From contig JABDII010000032.1 of assembly GCA_013003805.1 (NCBI GenBank), forward strand, positions 1 through 6,837: DNA of 6,837 nt, read 5' to 3'. The position numbers and the translations under genes are program-made. Source of the DNA: Gemmatimonadales bacterium (lineage in GTDB: Bacteria; Gemmatimonadota; Gemmatimonadetes; Gemmatimonadales; GWC2-71-9). Below are positions 1-5,116 of this stretch, piece after piece; the stretch's first letter is position 1, and each line of letters starts with the position of its first letter. Below the pieces are notes generated by a model that saw nothing but the letters and a program-made list of their open reading frames with translations, was not told the DNA's origin and made no database searches.

Positions 1-142
1 TCGCGCCCGCGACCAGAATGGCGCCTACCCACGCACCACCCAGCCCCGTTACCTCAGCGATGGTGTCGCCGTCACGGGCCAACCGTACCCCGGCGGCGGC
101 GACCACGGTGGCACTGATGAGGAAGGTCAGCCAGGCCGGCAT
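1..142 (-). CDS. N-terminal part of a probable sodium/calcium-type antiporter (CaCA family), runs off the window
   Basis: This is the first 47 codons of a minus-strand gene whose remainder lies left of base 1. The protein opens with a hydrophobic helix (about residues 4-19, after MPAW), then a short polar stretch, RLARDGDTIAEVTGLG, then a second hydrophobic helix starting GAWVGAILVAGA. This layout, helix 1, a polar 'D..AE.TGLG' loop, then helix 2 entering the first alpha repeat, is the usual start of bacterial sodium:calcium antiporters in the YrbG/CaxA group. In those the next residues would be the GATSLPE-type ion-binding motif, which is just beyond the edge. A GGAG (plus-strand CTCC at 148-151) sits five bases before the ATG and supports the start. 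The protein would be in the inner membrane. The family call rests on a short N-terminus, so another small multi-helix membrane protein is possible. Confidence 0.6.
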   Translation of the reverse strand, partial: MPAWLTFLISATVVAAAGVRLARDGDTIAEVTGLGGAWVGAILVAGA

Positions 143-156
143 CTCAGCTCCGTCTC

Positions 157-185
157 ATTTGACACGGCATGGTAGGGTATGCCAA
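157..185 (-). promoter_or_regulatory. Possible sigma70-type promoter for the left antiporter gene
   Basis: Read on the minus strand there is TTGGCA (plus 180-185; five of six match the -35 consensus), then exactly 17 bases, then TCAAAT (plus 157-162; four of six match the -10 consensus). The predicted transcript start, near 150, would fall within or next to the GGAG ribosome site at 148-151 and leave almost no leader. That counts against it, so this is a weak call. Confidence 0.3.
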
Positions 186-293
186 TGTGTTTTAGCCCTC
201 GGATCGGCTGCGCTCAAGGGAATCGTCGGCAGTCGGCCTGGATGCGTTGGTGATCATTCTGAGGCGGAGCACTCGATGTTCATGATTGCTTTG

Positions 294-338
294 ATCTTAG
301 AGCGGAGGTAGTGAAGTCCCGGTGAAGCGGGTCTGAAG
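294..338 (-). promoter_or_regulatory. Three 11-base-phased repeats plus -10 box: possible OmpR/PhoB-type regulated promoter, leftward
   Basis: On the minus strand three heptamers follow each other with four-base spacers: CTTCAGA (plus 332-338), CTTCACC (321-327) and CTTCACT (310-316). They share CTTCA at a strict 11-base period. Ten bases after the last unit comes TAAGAT (plus 294-299), which matches four of six -10 positions. Heptamer, four-base spacer, heptamer, then about ten bases to the -10 is the geometry of promoters activated by PhoB-like winged-helix response regulators. The units resemble but do not equal the E. coli CTGTCAT box or the streptomycete GTTCACC box. A transcript would run leftward to the antiporter gene with a leader of roughly 145 bases. 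Which regulator binds cannot be read from this window. Confidence 0.35.
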
Positions 339-384
339 ACAGCCGGTTGGCGGATCGGAAGTGTGAACGACTCTTTAGGCTCGG

Positions 385-413
385 TTCAGTGAGGTTTAAC
401 GTCCATTCAGTGA
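385..413. repeat. Direct repeat TTCAGTGA, two copies 21 bases apart
   Basis: TTCAGTGA occurs at 385-392 and 406-413, two helical turns apart, with a related TTTAAC (395-400) between them. The set lies 50-80 bases upstream of the start codon at 466, where an activator or repressor of that gene could bind. It shares a TTCA core with the minus-strand repeats at 310-338, in the opposite orientation. No matching -10 box is clear downstream. Confidence 0.3.
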
Positions 414-465
414 TCTTGAGCATGTCCCGCACGAATGGCGTTCCACGCTAGAGAGGGGGTGACCG

Positions 466-759
466 ATGGCTGCCAAGCCCACCGCGTCCTCTATCCCGTC
501 GGCGAAGGAAAGTCATCTCTCCAAATCGGCTGAGATTGCTGGCGCGAGTCACGAAGAGCTGGTCCAAACGCTCGTGGCCTCCCTCGAGAGCAGCTTCTCC
601 CCGGCCAAGCACGACCATGCATTGGAATGGGCGAGCCGACTGTTCCGTGACCTCGACGAACCCACGTTACGGGGACTGGTATATCGCTACGGCTTGTTCG
701 AAGAGCCGGTGAGAGTGGAAGACGATCGGCCGGTCGACCAGGAGACTCCTGAGGAGTAA
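466..759 (+). CDS. Small acidic protein of unknown function (97 aa)
   Basis: I do not recognise this protein. Residues 1-27 are rich in Ser, Ala and Lys and look disordered. Residues 28-79 look like a compact helical domain: SHEELVQTLVASLESSF, then HALEWASRLFRDLDEPTLRGLVYRYGLF. The tail (80-97) is strongly acidic and ends TPEE. There is no signal peptide or membrane segment. The ATG follows a near-ideal ribosome site, AGGGGGTGA (454-462), which is the main reason to treat it as real. It is transcribed alone and converges on the HhH gene that ends at 817. The central helices could be a small adaptor or regulator domain, but that is only a guess. Confidence 0.6.
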   Translation: MAAKPTASSIPSAKESHLSKSAEIAGASHEELVQTLVASLESSFSPAKHDHALEWASRLFRDLDEPTLRGLVYRYGLFEEPVRVEDDRPVDQETPEE

Positions 760-779
760 CCTGGCCGGTTGGTTTCGGC

Positions 780-806
780 GGAGCTCACGAAAAAGAAGGG
801 AGCTCC
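780..806. terminator. Inverted repeat between convergent genes, possible weak bidirectional terminator
   Basis: GGAGCTC (780-786) and GAGCTCC (800-806) form a perfect 7-base stem around a 13-base loop, placed between the stop of the small protein (759) and the converging stop at 817. There is no T-tract after the stem on either strand, although the loop is A-rich on plus and T-rich on minus. A factor-independent terminator is therefore doubtful; the position is the best argument. Confidence 0.35.
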
Positions 807-816
807 ACTGATCATT

Positions 817-1752
817 TCACCCGCCGGATGACGTCCCGGCGCTTGCTGATTGGGGCCGGTTCGGCGTCCGCGGTAGGACATCGTCCTGCCTTCTGTAGTA
901 CTCCAGGCAGTCTGCCTCGCGCCCGCGAACCGTTCGGCAACCCTTCAGCTCACCGCGATATTCCGTAACCACGGTGCATTGTCGCTCGCCGTGGTCACCG
1001 TCGTAGTACAAGACGACCCAGTCATGAGTTCGCCGGAGCCGATGCGCTCTCGCGGTGTTCGAGAAGAGCGCCGTGTAGTGCCGCTCTCCGCGGTGTGTGT
1101 GCAGGACCGGGAGCCACGCCTCGCCTGTCGGATTGAACCGCCGGGGCGCAATGCGCTTAAGCGATCCGCGGGCGGCCTGGTCCCGATATTCCTGATCGAT
1201 GTCAAGAATCTCCTCTACCGGTGCATCCTCCTCGACCGGAGCAGCGCGGGCCCGTATCCGTCCGAGCCGTCCGGCCAAGTATTCGATGACGCCCGACAGT
1301 CGCTTGGATCCAAAGCCCGCGATGTTCTCCAGGCGACCGTCGTGGGCCGCGACCTCGAGCTCCTCGAGCGTTCCGATGCCCAGGTCGTGATGGAGGCGCT
1401 CGGCCAGCACCTCCCCGATGCCCGGGACCGACGCCAAGAGCGACATCGGGTCGCTCTTCCCCCGCAACCGCTCGAGCAACGGCAGCCGCCCGGACACGAT
1501 GAGGTCGCGGATAGACCGCGCCAAGGTTCCGCCGATGGTGGGAAGCCCACTCAGCCCCTCGATTCCCTGCTGGCTCAAGATCTGTTCCGCCGGCTCGGCC
1601 ATGTGCCGCAGCGTGGCGGCCGCTCTATGGTACGCGCGTATGCGGTGTGGATTGGCTCCCTGATCGGCCAAGAGCCGTCCGACCTCGTCCAGCCGACGCG
1701 CGATGTCGGTGTTGGAGACATGGAAGACGGTCCGCTCGCGGCGCAGACTCAC
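817..1752 (-). CDS. Helix-hairpin-helix protein with a PolX/Pol beta-like N-terminal domain, no polymerase palm (311 aa)
   Basis: This is a DNA- or RNA-binding protein, probably cytoplasmic, without a visible catalytic site. Residues about 14-60 (NTDIARRLDEVGRLLADQGAN, then RAYHRAAATLR) match the 8-kDa lyase-like N-terminal domain of family X polymerases. Three helix-hairpin-helix units follow: GLPTIGGTLARSIRDL (about 69-84), SVPGIGEVLAERLHHDL (108-124) and NIAGFGSKRLSGVIEYL (143-159). The palm domain (GS-type nucleotide-binding and Asp triad) and the PHP nuclease of true PolX are absent. In their place is a C-terminal domain (about 185-290) ending in RGREADCLEYY, a module seen in related bacterial HhH proteins but of unknown role. 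The start is GTG, with AGGAGG (plus 1764-1769) ahead at a rather long 11-base spacing. It is the last gene of the archease-rtcB unit, 64 bases after its upstream neighbour. The family call is firm; the substrate is unknown. Confidence 0.85.
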   Translation of the reverse strand: MSLRRERTVFHVSNTDIARRLDEVGRLLADQGANPHRIRAYHRAAATLRHMAEPAEQILSQQGIEGLSGLPTIGGTLARSIRDLIVSGRLPLLERLRGKSDPMSLLASVPGIGEVLAERLHHDLGIGTLEELEVAAHDGRLENIAGFGSKRLSGVIEYLAGRLGRIRARAAPVEEDAPVEEILDIDQEYRDQAARGSLKRIAPRRFNPTGEAWLPVLHTHRGERHYTALFSNTARAHRLRRTHDWVVLYYDGDHGERQCTVVTEYRGELKGCRTVRGREADCLEYYRRQDDVLPRTPNRPQSASAGTSSGG

Positions 1753-1769
1753 TGGTAGGGGATCCTCCT

Positions 1770-1793
1770 GGTGCGTCCCTCCGGAGACGCATC
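1770..1793 (-). repeat. Intercistronic hairpin before the HhH gene
   Basis: TGCGTC (1772-1777) pairs with GACGCA (1786-1791) around an 8-base loop. The outer pairs G1770-C1793 and a G-T wobble at 1771/1792 extend the stem. It lies in the 64-base gap between the hibernation-factor gene and the HhH gene, just upstream of the latter's AGGAGG. No T-tract follows on the minus strand, so it is more likely to affect RNA stability or translation than to end transcription. Confidence 0.4.
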
Positions 1794-1816
1794 GGCTTGG
1801 TGGTGTCTCCTTGGGT

Positions 1817-2350
1817 CTATCGGACCAACGTTACCGTGCTCGCCTGTGGGCCTTCATCGCCCTCCACCTCGACGAATCGGACCTCTGCTCCTTCGGTGAG
1901 TCGGTCGAACGCCCCATTGAGCACGCTGTTCTTGTGAAAGTAGATCTCACGACCGTGATGATCTTCGAGGAATCCATACCCCTCCCACGGGAAGAGGGTC
2001 AGGACCCGGGCACGGTCCTCGAGAAGGTGGGTCTTCACGAATCCCCGGCGTCGGCGGACATAGTCCTGGATCTGCCGCTTGGCGACGTCAAACGCGTCCT
2101 GCAACGCGGTGCGGAGTTGCTCCTGCGGCTGGCGTTTCACTACCACCTCGCGGCCGGGGAGCGTCAGGTCGATGCGGACGAGATACTGGACTCCCTCATT
2201 GCCGCGGCGATGTGGCATTTCCACCATGACACGGCAACTCGTTATGCGATCAGCAAAGTTCTCGAGCTTCATCGCTTCACGTCGGATTGCCTCTTCCTCG
2301 GAGAAGGCAAGCGTGATGTTCCGTGTTGCGATCTGTATCGGAAGCTCCAT
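1817..2350 (-). CDS. Ribosome hibernation factor (HPF/RaiA-type) fused to a cold-shock domain (177 aa)
   Basis: Residues 1-102 are a short HPF/RaiA (S30AE) domain. It begins MELPIQIATRNI, has the central VRIDLTLPGREVVVKRQ strand region (58-74), and ends in the helix with ALQDAFDVAKRQIQDYVRR (82-100). This domain normally sits in the mRNA/tRNA channel of the 30S subunit and blocks translation in stationary phase or stress. After a linker (GFVKTHLLEDRA), residues about 115-176 form a cold-shock domain with an RNP1-like GYGFLED (124-130) and an RNP2-like IYFHKNSV (136-143), which bind single-stranded RNA or DNA. This domain replaces the C-terminal dimerisation domain of long HPF, so 100S dimer formation by that route is not expected. 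The ATG follows AAGGAG (plus 2357-2362) at seven bases, a strong site. The gene lies 48 bases after rtcB on the same strand. The fusion is an established domain architecture, and the assignment is secure. Confidence 0.93.
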   Translation of the reverse strand: MELPIQIATRNITLAFSEEEAIRREAMKLENFADRITSCRVMVEMPHRRGNEGVQYLVRIDLTLPGREVVVKRQPQEQLRTALQDAFDVAKRQIQDYVRRRRGFVKTHLLEDRARVLTLFPWEGYGFLEDHHGREIYFHKNSVLNGAFDRLTEGAEVRFVEVEGDEGPQASTVTLVR

Positions 2351-2379
2351 CGATCACTCCTTCGTTAGTGTCATTCAGG

Positions 2380-2400
2380 GAGGCTCGGCATGCCGGCCTC
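2380..2400 (-). repeat. Intercistronic hairpin between rtcB and the hibernation-factor gene
   Basis: GAGGC (2380-2384) and CGG (2386-2388) pair with CCG (2393-2395) and GCCTC (2396-2400), closing a four-base CATG loop, with one bulged base at 2385. The stem overlaps the rtcB stop codon (2399-2401). No T-tract follows on the minus strand, so it looks like an RNA stability or processing element rather than a terminator. It may separate expression of rtcB from that of the downstream gene. Confidence 0.5.
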
Positions 2401-3826
2401 AACCTTTGATGACGCCCACTGGGATGAGCCGGGCGACCCTCCGGGCTAACCCTGCACGGTGCACGACATCGACCACCCGGTCCACATCCTTGTAGGCTAG
2501 CGGCGCCTCCTCGGCGAGCCCGCTCTTCGACGCACATCGGACTACGATGCCGTGGCCCTCCAATTCACGGCGTACCTGAGCCCCGGTCACGGCTCGCTTT
2601 GCTGCTCCGCGACTCATGGCCCGTCCGGCTCCATGACAACAGCTTCCAAAACTCCGCTCTTCGGATGTGTCGGCCCCCGCCAACACGTAGGATGCAGTCC
2701 CCATACTTCCCGGAATGAACACCGGCTGGCCGTGGGCCCGATACTGGTTGGGAGTCTCGGCGGAGGCCGGGCCGAACGCCCGGGTCGCTCCCTTTCGATG
2801 CACGCAGAGTTCCTGATCGTCATAGGTCTCGATTTTAGCAATGTTGTGAGCCACATCGTAGATCAATCGTGGGTGGCCGGCGTCGCCGTACATGCGCTCG
2901 AACACGGACCTGACGCTCTGGGTGATAGCCTGCCGGTTGGCCCACGCAAAGTTCGCGGCCGCACACATCGCACCGAAATATCGTGCCCCTTCGGGCGAGC
3001 GAAGTGGAGCGGACGCCAGCTGGCGGTCGGGGAGCCGAATGTCATACCGCTGCATGACTTCGTCCAATAGCCGGACATAATCGGTGCACACCTGGTGGCC
3101 CAGACCTCGTGATCCGGTGTGGATGAGCACGGTGATACAGCCGCGCTCGAGGCCAAAGGCCCTGGCGGCATCCTCATCGAAGACCTGATCGACCTGTTGG
3201 ACTTCCACGAAGTGGTTGCCCGATCCGATGGTGCCCAACTGATCGTGACCCCGCTTTTTGGCCTTGGCCGAAACCGCCGCCGGATCGGCGGCTTCGAGGC
3301 ACCCGCCGGCTTCGGTAACGGCGAGATCCTCCGGCGTTGCCAATCCACGATCGACCAGGTAGCGACATCCCTCCGCCAGCACCCGGTCCATGTCCGGCGG
3401 ATCCAGCGATAGCCGGGGATTCCGTCCGGGGCCTGACGGGATGGTCCGGCTCAGGTCATGCACCGCGGTCTCGAGGCGTGGCCTCGCCTCCTCCGCCGTA
3501 AGGTCGGTGGCGAGGAGCCGAACGCCGCAGTTGATATCGTACCCCACACCGCCTGGCGAGATCACCCCATCACTCACGCGCGTGGCGGCGATACCGCCCA
3601 CCGGGAAACCGTAACCTTGGTGAACGTCCGGCATGGCACAGACGTACCCTGCCACGCCCGGCAGGGTGGCAACATTGATCAACTGCTCGATCGATTTGTC
3701 GTGGGAGATCTGTTCCCAGAGCTGGGCATCGGCATACACTCGCGCCGGAACCCGCATGTCCTCTCGGGCAGATCGAGGGATCTCGAACATCCAGTCGCTC
3801 AGTTTCACTGCCTGCAGGGCCTGCAT
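2399..3826 (-). CDS. rtcB: RNA-splicing ligase RtcB (475 aa)
   Basis: RtcB joins RNA 3'-phosphate or 2',3'-cyclic phosphate ends to 5'-OH ends using GTP and Mn2+. It acts in the cytoplasm on cleaved tRNA, rRNA or mRNA. All family motifs are present in order: MPDVHQGYGFPVGGIAA (65-81), GGVGYDINCGVR (92-103) with metal ligands D97 and C100, GTIGSGNHFVEVQ (198-210) with H205, IHTGSRGLGHQ (235-245) with H236, YDVAHNIAK (323-331) with H327, the GSMGTASYVL loop (373-382), and CCHGAGR (396-402), where H398 is the expected guanylylated histidine. The C-terminus, GVIKG, is the family's usual end, so the protein is full length and should be active. AGAGG five bases before the ATG fits the start. Archease lies 12 bases upstream, its known activator, so the two are surely cotranscribed. 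No RtcR-type regulator or sigma54 promoter is seen, unlike in E. coli. Confidence 0.97.
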   Translation of the reverse strand: MQALQAVKLSDWMFEIPRSAREDMRVPARVYADAQLWEQISHDKSIEQLINVATLPGVAGYVCAMPDVHQGYGFPVGGIAATRVSDGVISPGGVGYDINCGVRLLATDLTAEEARPRLETAVHDLSRTIPSGPGRNPRLSLDPPDMDRVLAEGCRYLVDRGLATPEDLAVTEAGGCLEAADPAAVSAKAKKRGHDQLGTIGSGNHFVEVQQVDQVFDEDAARAFGLERGCITVLIHTGSRGLGHQVCTDYVRLLDEVMQRYDIRLPDRQLASAPLRSPEGARYFGAMCAAANFAWANRQAITQSVRSVFERMYGDAGHPRLIYDVAHNIAKIETYDDQELCVHRKGATRAFGPASAETPNQYRAHGQPVFIPGSMGTASYVLAGADTSEERSFGSCCHGAGRAMSRGAAKRAVTGAQVRRELEGHGIVVRCASKSGLAEEAPLAYKDVDRVVDVVHRAGLARRVARLIPVGVIKG

Positions 3827-3838
3827 CCCAACCTCTGC

Positions 3839-4357
3839 CTAGACGTCGAGCAGCAAGTGGGCCTCGAGTCCACCACCGGCGTTCTCGAGGGTCGCGCCAT
3901 GATAGGTGGCCGCCTTCACGAGGCTGGGCGATTCGGGACGTTCCACCCCGCGCATTCTAGCACGAATATGTGTTGTCGTGGCCTCGAGCACGTCGAACTC
4001 GAGGGGTATCCATCGCTCAGACTCGCCCAGGTAGATCAACTCGTTCAGCCAGTCGACGAGGAGCGCAATGCGATCGCGCGAGCGGACGTCGACCTCGCGC
4101 CAGGGCCCCATCGCCCTCGGGAGGGGCTCACCCAATGCCAGGCCCGCCAGGGCCAAGCCGGCCTCGGCCGCCACCTCCGCGAGAGTGCGGCCGCGAACCA
4201 AGATGTGGGCTTCGGACGGGTGATCGACGAATTCGTGCCCCGGAGGGGCGGAGCCAGTGGTCGGTGTCGGTCGCTCTGACGCTTCGGACATAGCCTCGTC
4301 GACAGGACCTCGTAGCGCGGTGGGAGCATCCCCACGTAAGACTACGCAAGGAGACAT
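3839..4357 (-). CDS. Archease, activator of RtcB (172 aa as called; start uncertain)
   Basis: Archease speeds guanylylation of RtcB and allows multiple turnover. The core runs from GHEFVDHPSEAHILVRG (40-56), through LLVDWLNELIYL (99-110), to SLVKAATYHG (145-154) and the C-terminal LLLDV, the classic family pattern. The known Lys (K148) and final Asp (D171) positions are kept. The usual HTADVGI motif, however, reads HPSEAHI (46-52), with Glu at the position of the Asp implicated in metal binding and activation. The first ~39 residues lack family similarity, and neither candidate ATG has a clear ribosome site. Initiation at the internal ATG 4289-4291 (residue 23) would give 150 residues, closer to the usual ~140. 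It is the first gene of the rtcB unit, 12 bases before rtcB. Confidence 0.9.
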   Translation of the reverse strand: MSPCVVLRGDAPTALRGPVDEAMSEASERPTPTTGSAPPGHEFVDHPSEAHILVRGRTLAEVAAEAGLALAGLALGEPLPRAMGPWREVDVRSRDRIALLVDWLNELIYLGESERWIPLEFDVLEATTTHIRARMRGVERPESPSLVKAATYHGATLENAGGGLEAHLLLDV

Positions 4358-4495
4358 CCCGGCCGGGACCAGACGATGCGTTGACCAGCTGTCTAATCCT
4401 ACTCCAAAGTGCGCCCGGAGGCTGTAAGCGGGTTTAATGCTAGAATGAAGGTTGCTTCCAAATTGCCTGGGGTGCCAGGTGAGAGGCGGGGCCTG
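4358..4495. other. Spacer upstream of the archease-rtcB unit
   Basis: These 138 bases should hold the promoter of the minus-strand RNA-repair unit, unless it is read through from the gene ending at 4496. The stretch around 4385-4465 is less GC-rich than its surroundings. I found no pair of -35 and -10 boxes with both good matches and good spacing. The best weak candidate on the minus strand is TTGGAA (plus 4456-4461), then 17 bases, then ATTAAA. A 12-base palindrome, TCCCGGCCGGGA, lies directly before the archease ATG and could be an operator. Confidence 0.4.
4466..4479 (-). terminator. Small hairpin after the 152-aa gene, weak terminator candidate
   Basis: CCTGG (4466-4470) and CCAGG (4475-4479) pair around a four-base loop, 17 bases beyond the stop at 4496 on the minus strand, and are followed by CAATTT. 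The stem is short and the T-tract poor. If it does not work, the 152-aa gene would be cotranscribed with archease and rtcB. Confidence 0.25.
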
Positions 4496-4954
4496 CTAGA
4501 GCGGCCAGCCGGAGGGCCGCGTGGCTGTCAACAGGAGGAGCGGCTCCGTGAGGGTGACGGGGGTCATGGTCCCCTGTGCGGGGCAGAGGGCGAACGCGTC
4601 CGGTTGGCTGCCATCGGGCGTGAGCAGGGTGACCATGAGGGTGCGGGCCATAGCATCGGTGGGCCGGCCTTCATCATCTACATGCGCTGCGTGCCGGTCA
4701 CGGTCGGCCGTCTCGATCCCGGCCGGGACCTCACCATATACCCAGCACACGACTCCCTGAAGCGAGTTGAGCAGCCGATGGGTAAGTGGCATGCTCTCCC
4801 CGCCCAGCGTAATCAGCCCAAACTGAAGCTGGCCAAAATCCTCCCTGCGGTGGAGCAGGAACCCATAGCCATACTCCTGTCCCTCGCTGGCGGCCCCGGC
4901 GATCACCTGGCGGAGCTTCTCCTGCACTGTTTCGACGATGTTTCGTGCGTCCAT
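4496..4954 (-). CDS. Protein of unknown function (152 aa)
   Basis: I do not recognise this family. The start is placed at the ATG of 4952-4954, which has GGAG nine bases upstream and AAGG closer in. An in-frame ATG at 5012-5014 would add 20 residues but has no ribosome site. The N-terminus, MDARNIVETVQEKLRQVIAG, looks like an amphipathic helix. Residues 28-76 have alternating hydrophobic stretches (YGYGFLLHRR, QLQFGLITLG, GVVCWVYGEV) that look like beta strands. A polar segment (80-102) follows, then two more hydrophobic strands (ARTLMVTLLTP, about 103-113; VTLTEPLLLLTA, about 133-144). There is no signal peptide or clear membrane helix. The pattern suggests a small soluble mixed alpha/beta protein. 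It lies upstream of archease on the same strand, separated by a spacer of at least 138 bases with a weak hairpin. Confidence 0.6.
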   Translation of the reverse strand: MDARNIVETVQEKLRQVIAGAASEGQEYGYGFLLHRREDFGQLQFGLITLGGESMPLTHRLLNSLQGVVCWVYGEVPAGIETADRDRHAAHVDDEGRPTDAMARTLMVTLLTPDGSQPDAFALCPAQGTMTPVTLTEPLLLLTATRPSGWPL

Positions 4955-5065
4955 TGCCTTCCGCTCCCGAAGGGCAACCCAGGTCGAAGGGCTGCTAATG
5001 TGGTCCAGTTGCATAAGCCGGGCCAGGCAATGAAGAAGTGAAGTACGTTCAGAGAGCAGCCGTAT

Positions 5066-5094
5066 AGTCGTTTATAACACAATAAGTTACGACT
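5066..5094. promoter_or_regulatory. Inverted repeat over the divergent promoter core, possible operator
   Basis: AGTCGT (5066-5071) pairs with ACGACT (5089-5094). Inside it TTAT (5072-5075) pairs with ATAA (5082-5085), with three unpaired bases on the right arm. The two possible -10 boxes lie within it, so a dimeric repressor bound here could control both directions. The evidence is symmetry and position only. Confidence 0.35.
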
Positions 5095-5116
5095 CTGACA
5101 TCAAGTATGTTAGCAG

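Larger units (their letters stand above)
143..465. other. Divergent intergenic region, 323 bases, no gene seen
   Basis: This spacer separates the left antiporter gene (minus) from the small protein at 466 (plus), so promoters are expected in both directions. I see no convincing coding frame or tRNA. It holds two clusters of short repeats spaced by about one helical turn (310-338 and 383-413), a possible leftward -10 box (294-299) and a near-consensus sigma70-like pair for the left gene (157-162 and 180-185). Each is listed separately. Confidence 0.7.

Noticed and set aside
159..180. TTGACA at 159-164 as a plus-strand -35 box
   Set aside because: No -10 box at 16-18 bases; the next GGTATG is only 11 bases away, and the nearest plus-strand gene is 300 bases downstream.
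979..1758. Long plus-strand open frame of 259 codons
   Set aside because: It lies opposite the HhH gene, has no family features and no good ribosome site. The minus-strand protein has clear HhH motifs.
1703..2368. Plus-strand open frame of 221 codons
   Set aside because: Antisense to the hibernation factor/cold-shock gene, with no recognisable protein features.
3458..4279. Plus-strand open frame of 273 codons
   Set aside because: It overlaps rtcB and archease on the other strand, both secure. The open frame reflects high GC.
4462..4478. TGGCAC...GCAAT on the minus strand, resembling a sigma54 promoter before the archease-rtcB unit
   Set aside because: Sigma54 promoters need ten bases between the GG and GC elements; here there are eight. 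The same bases form the small hairpin after the upstream gene.
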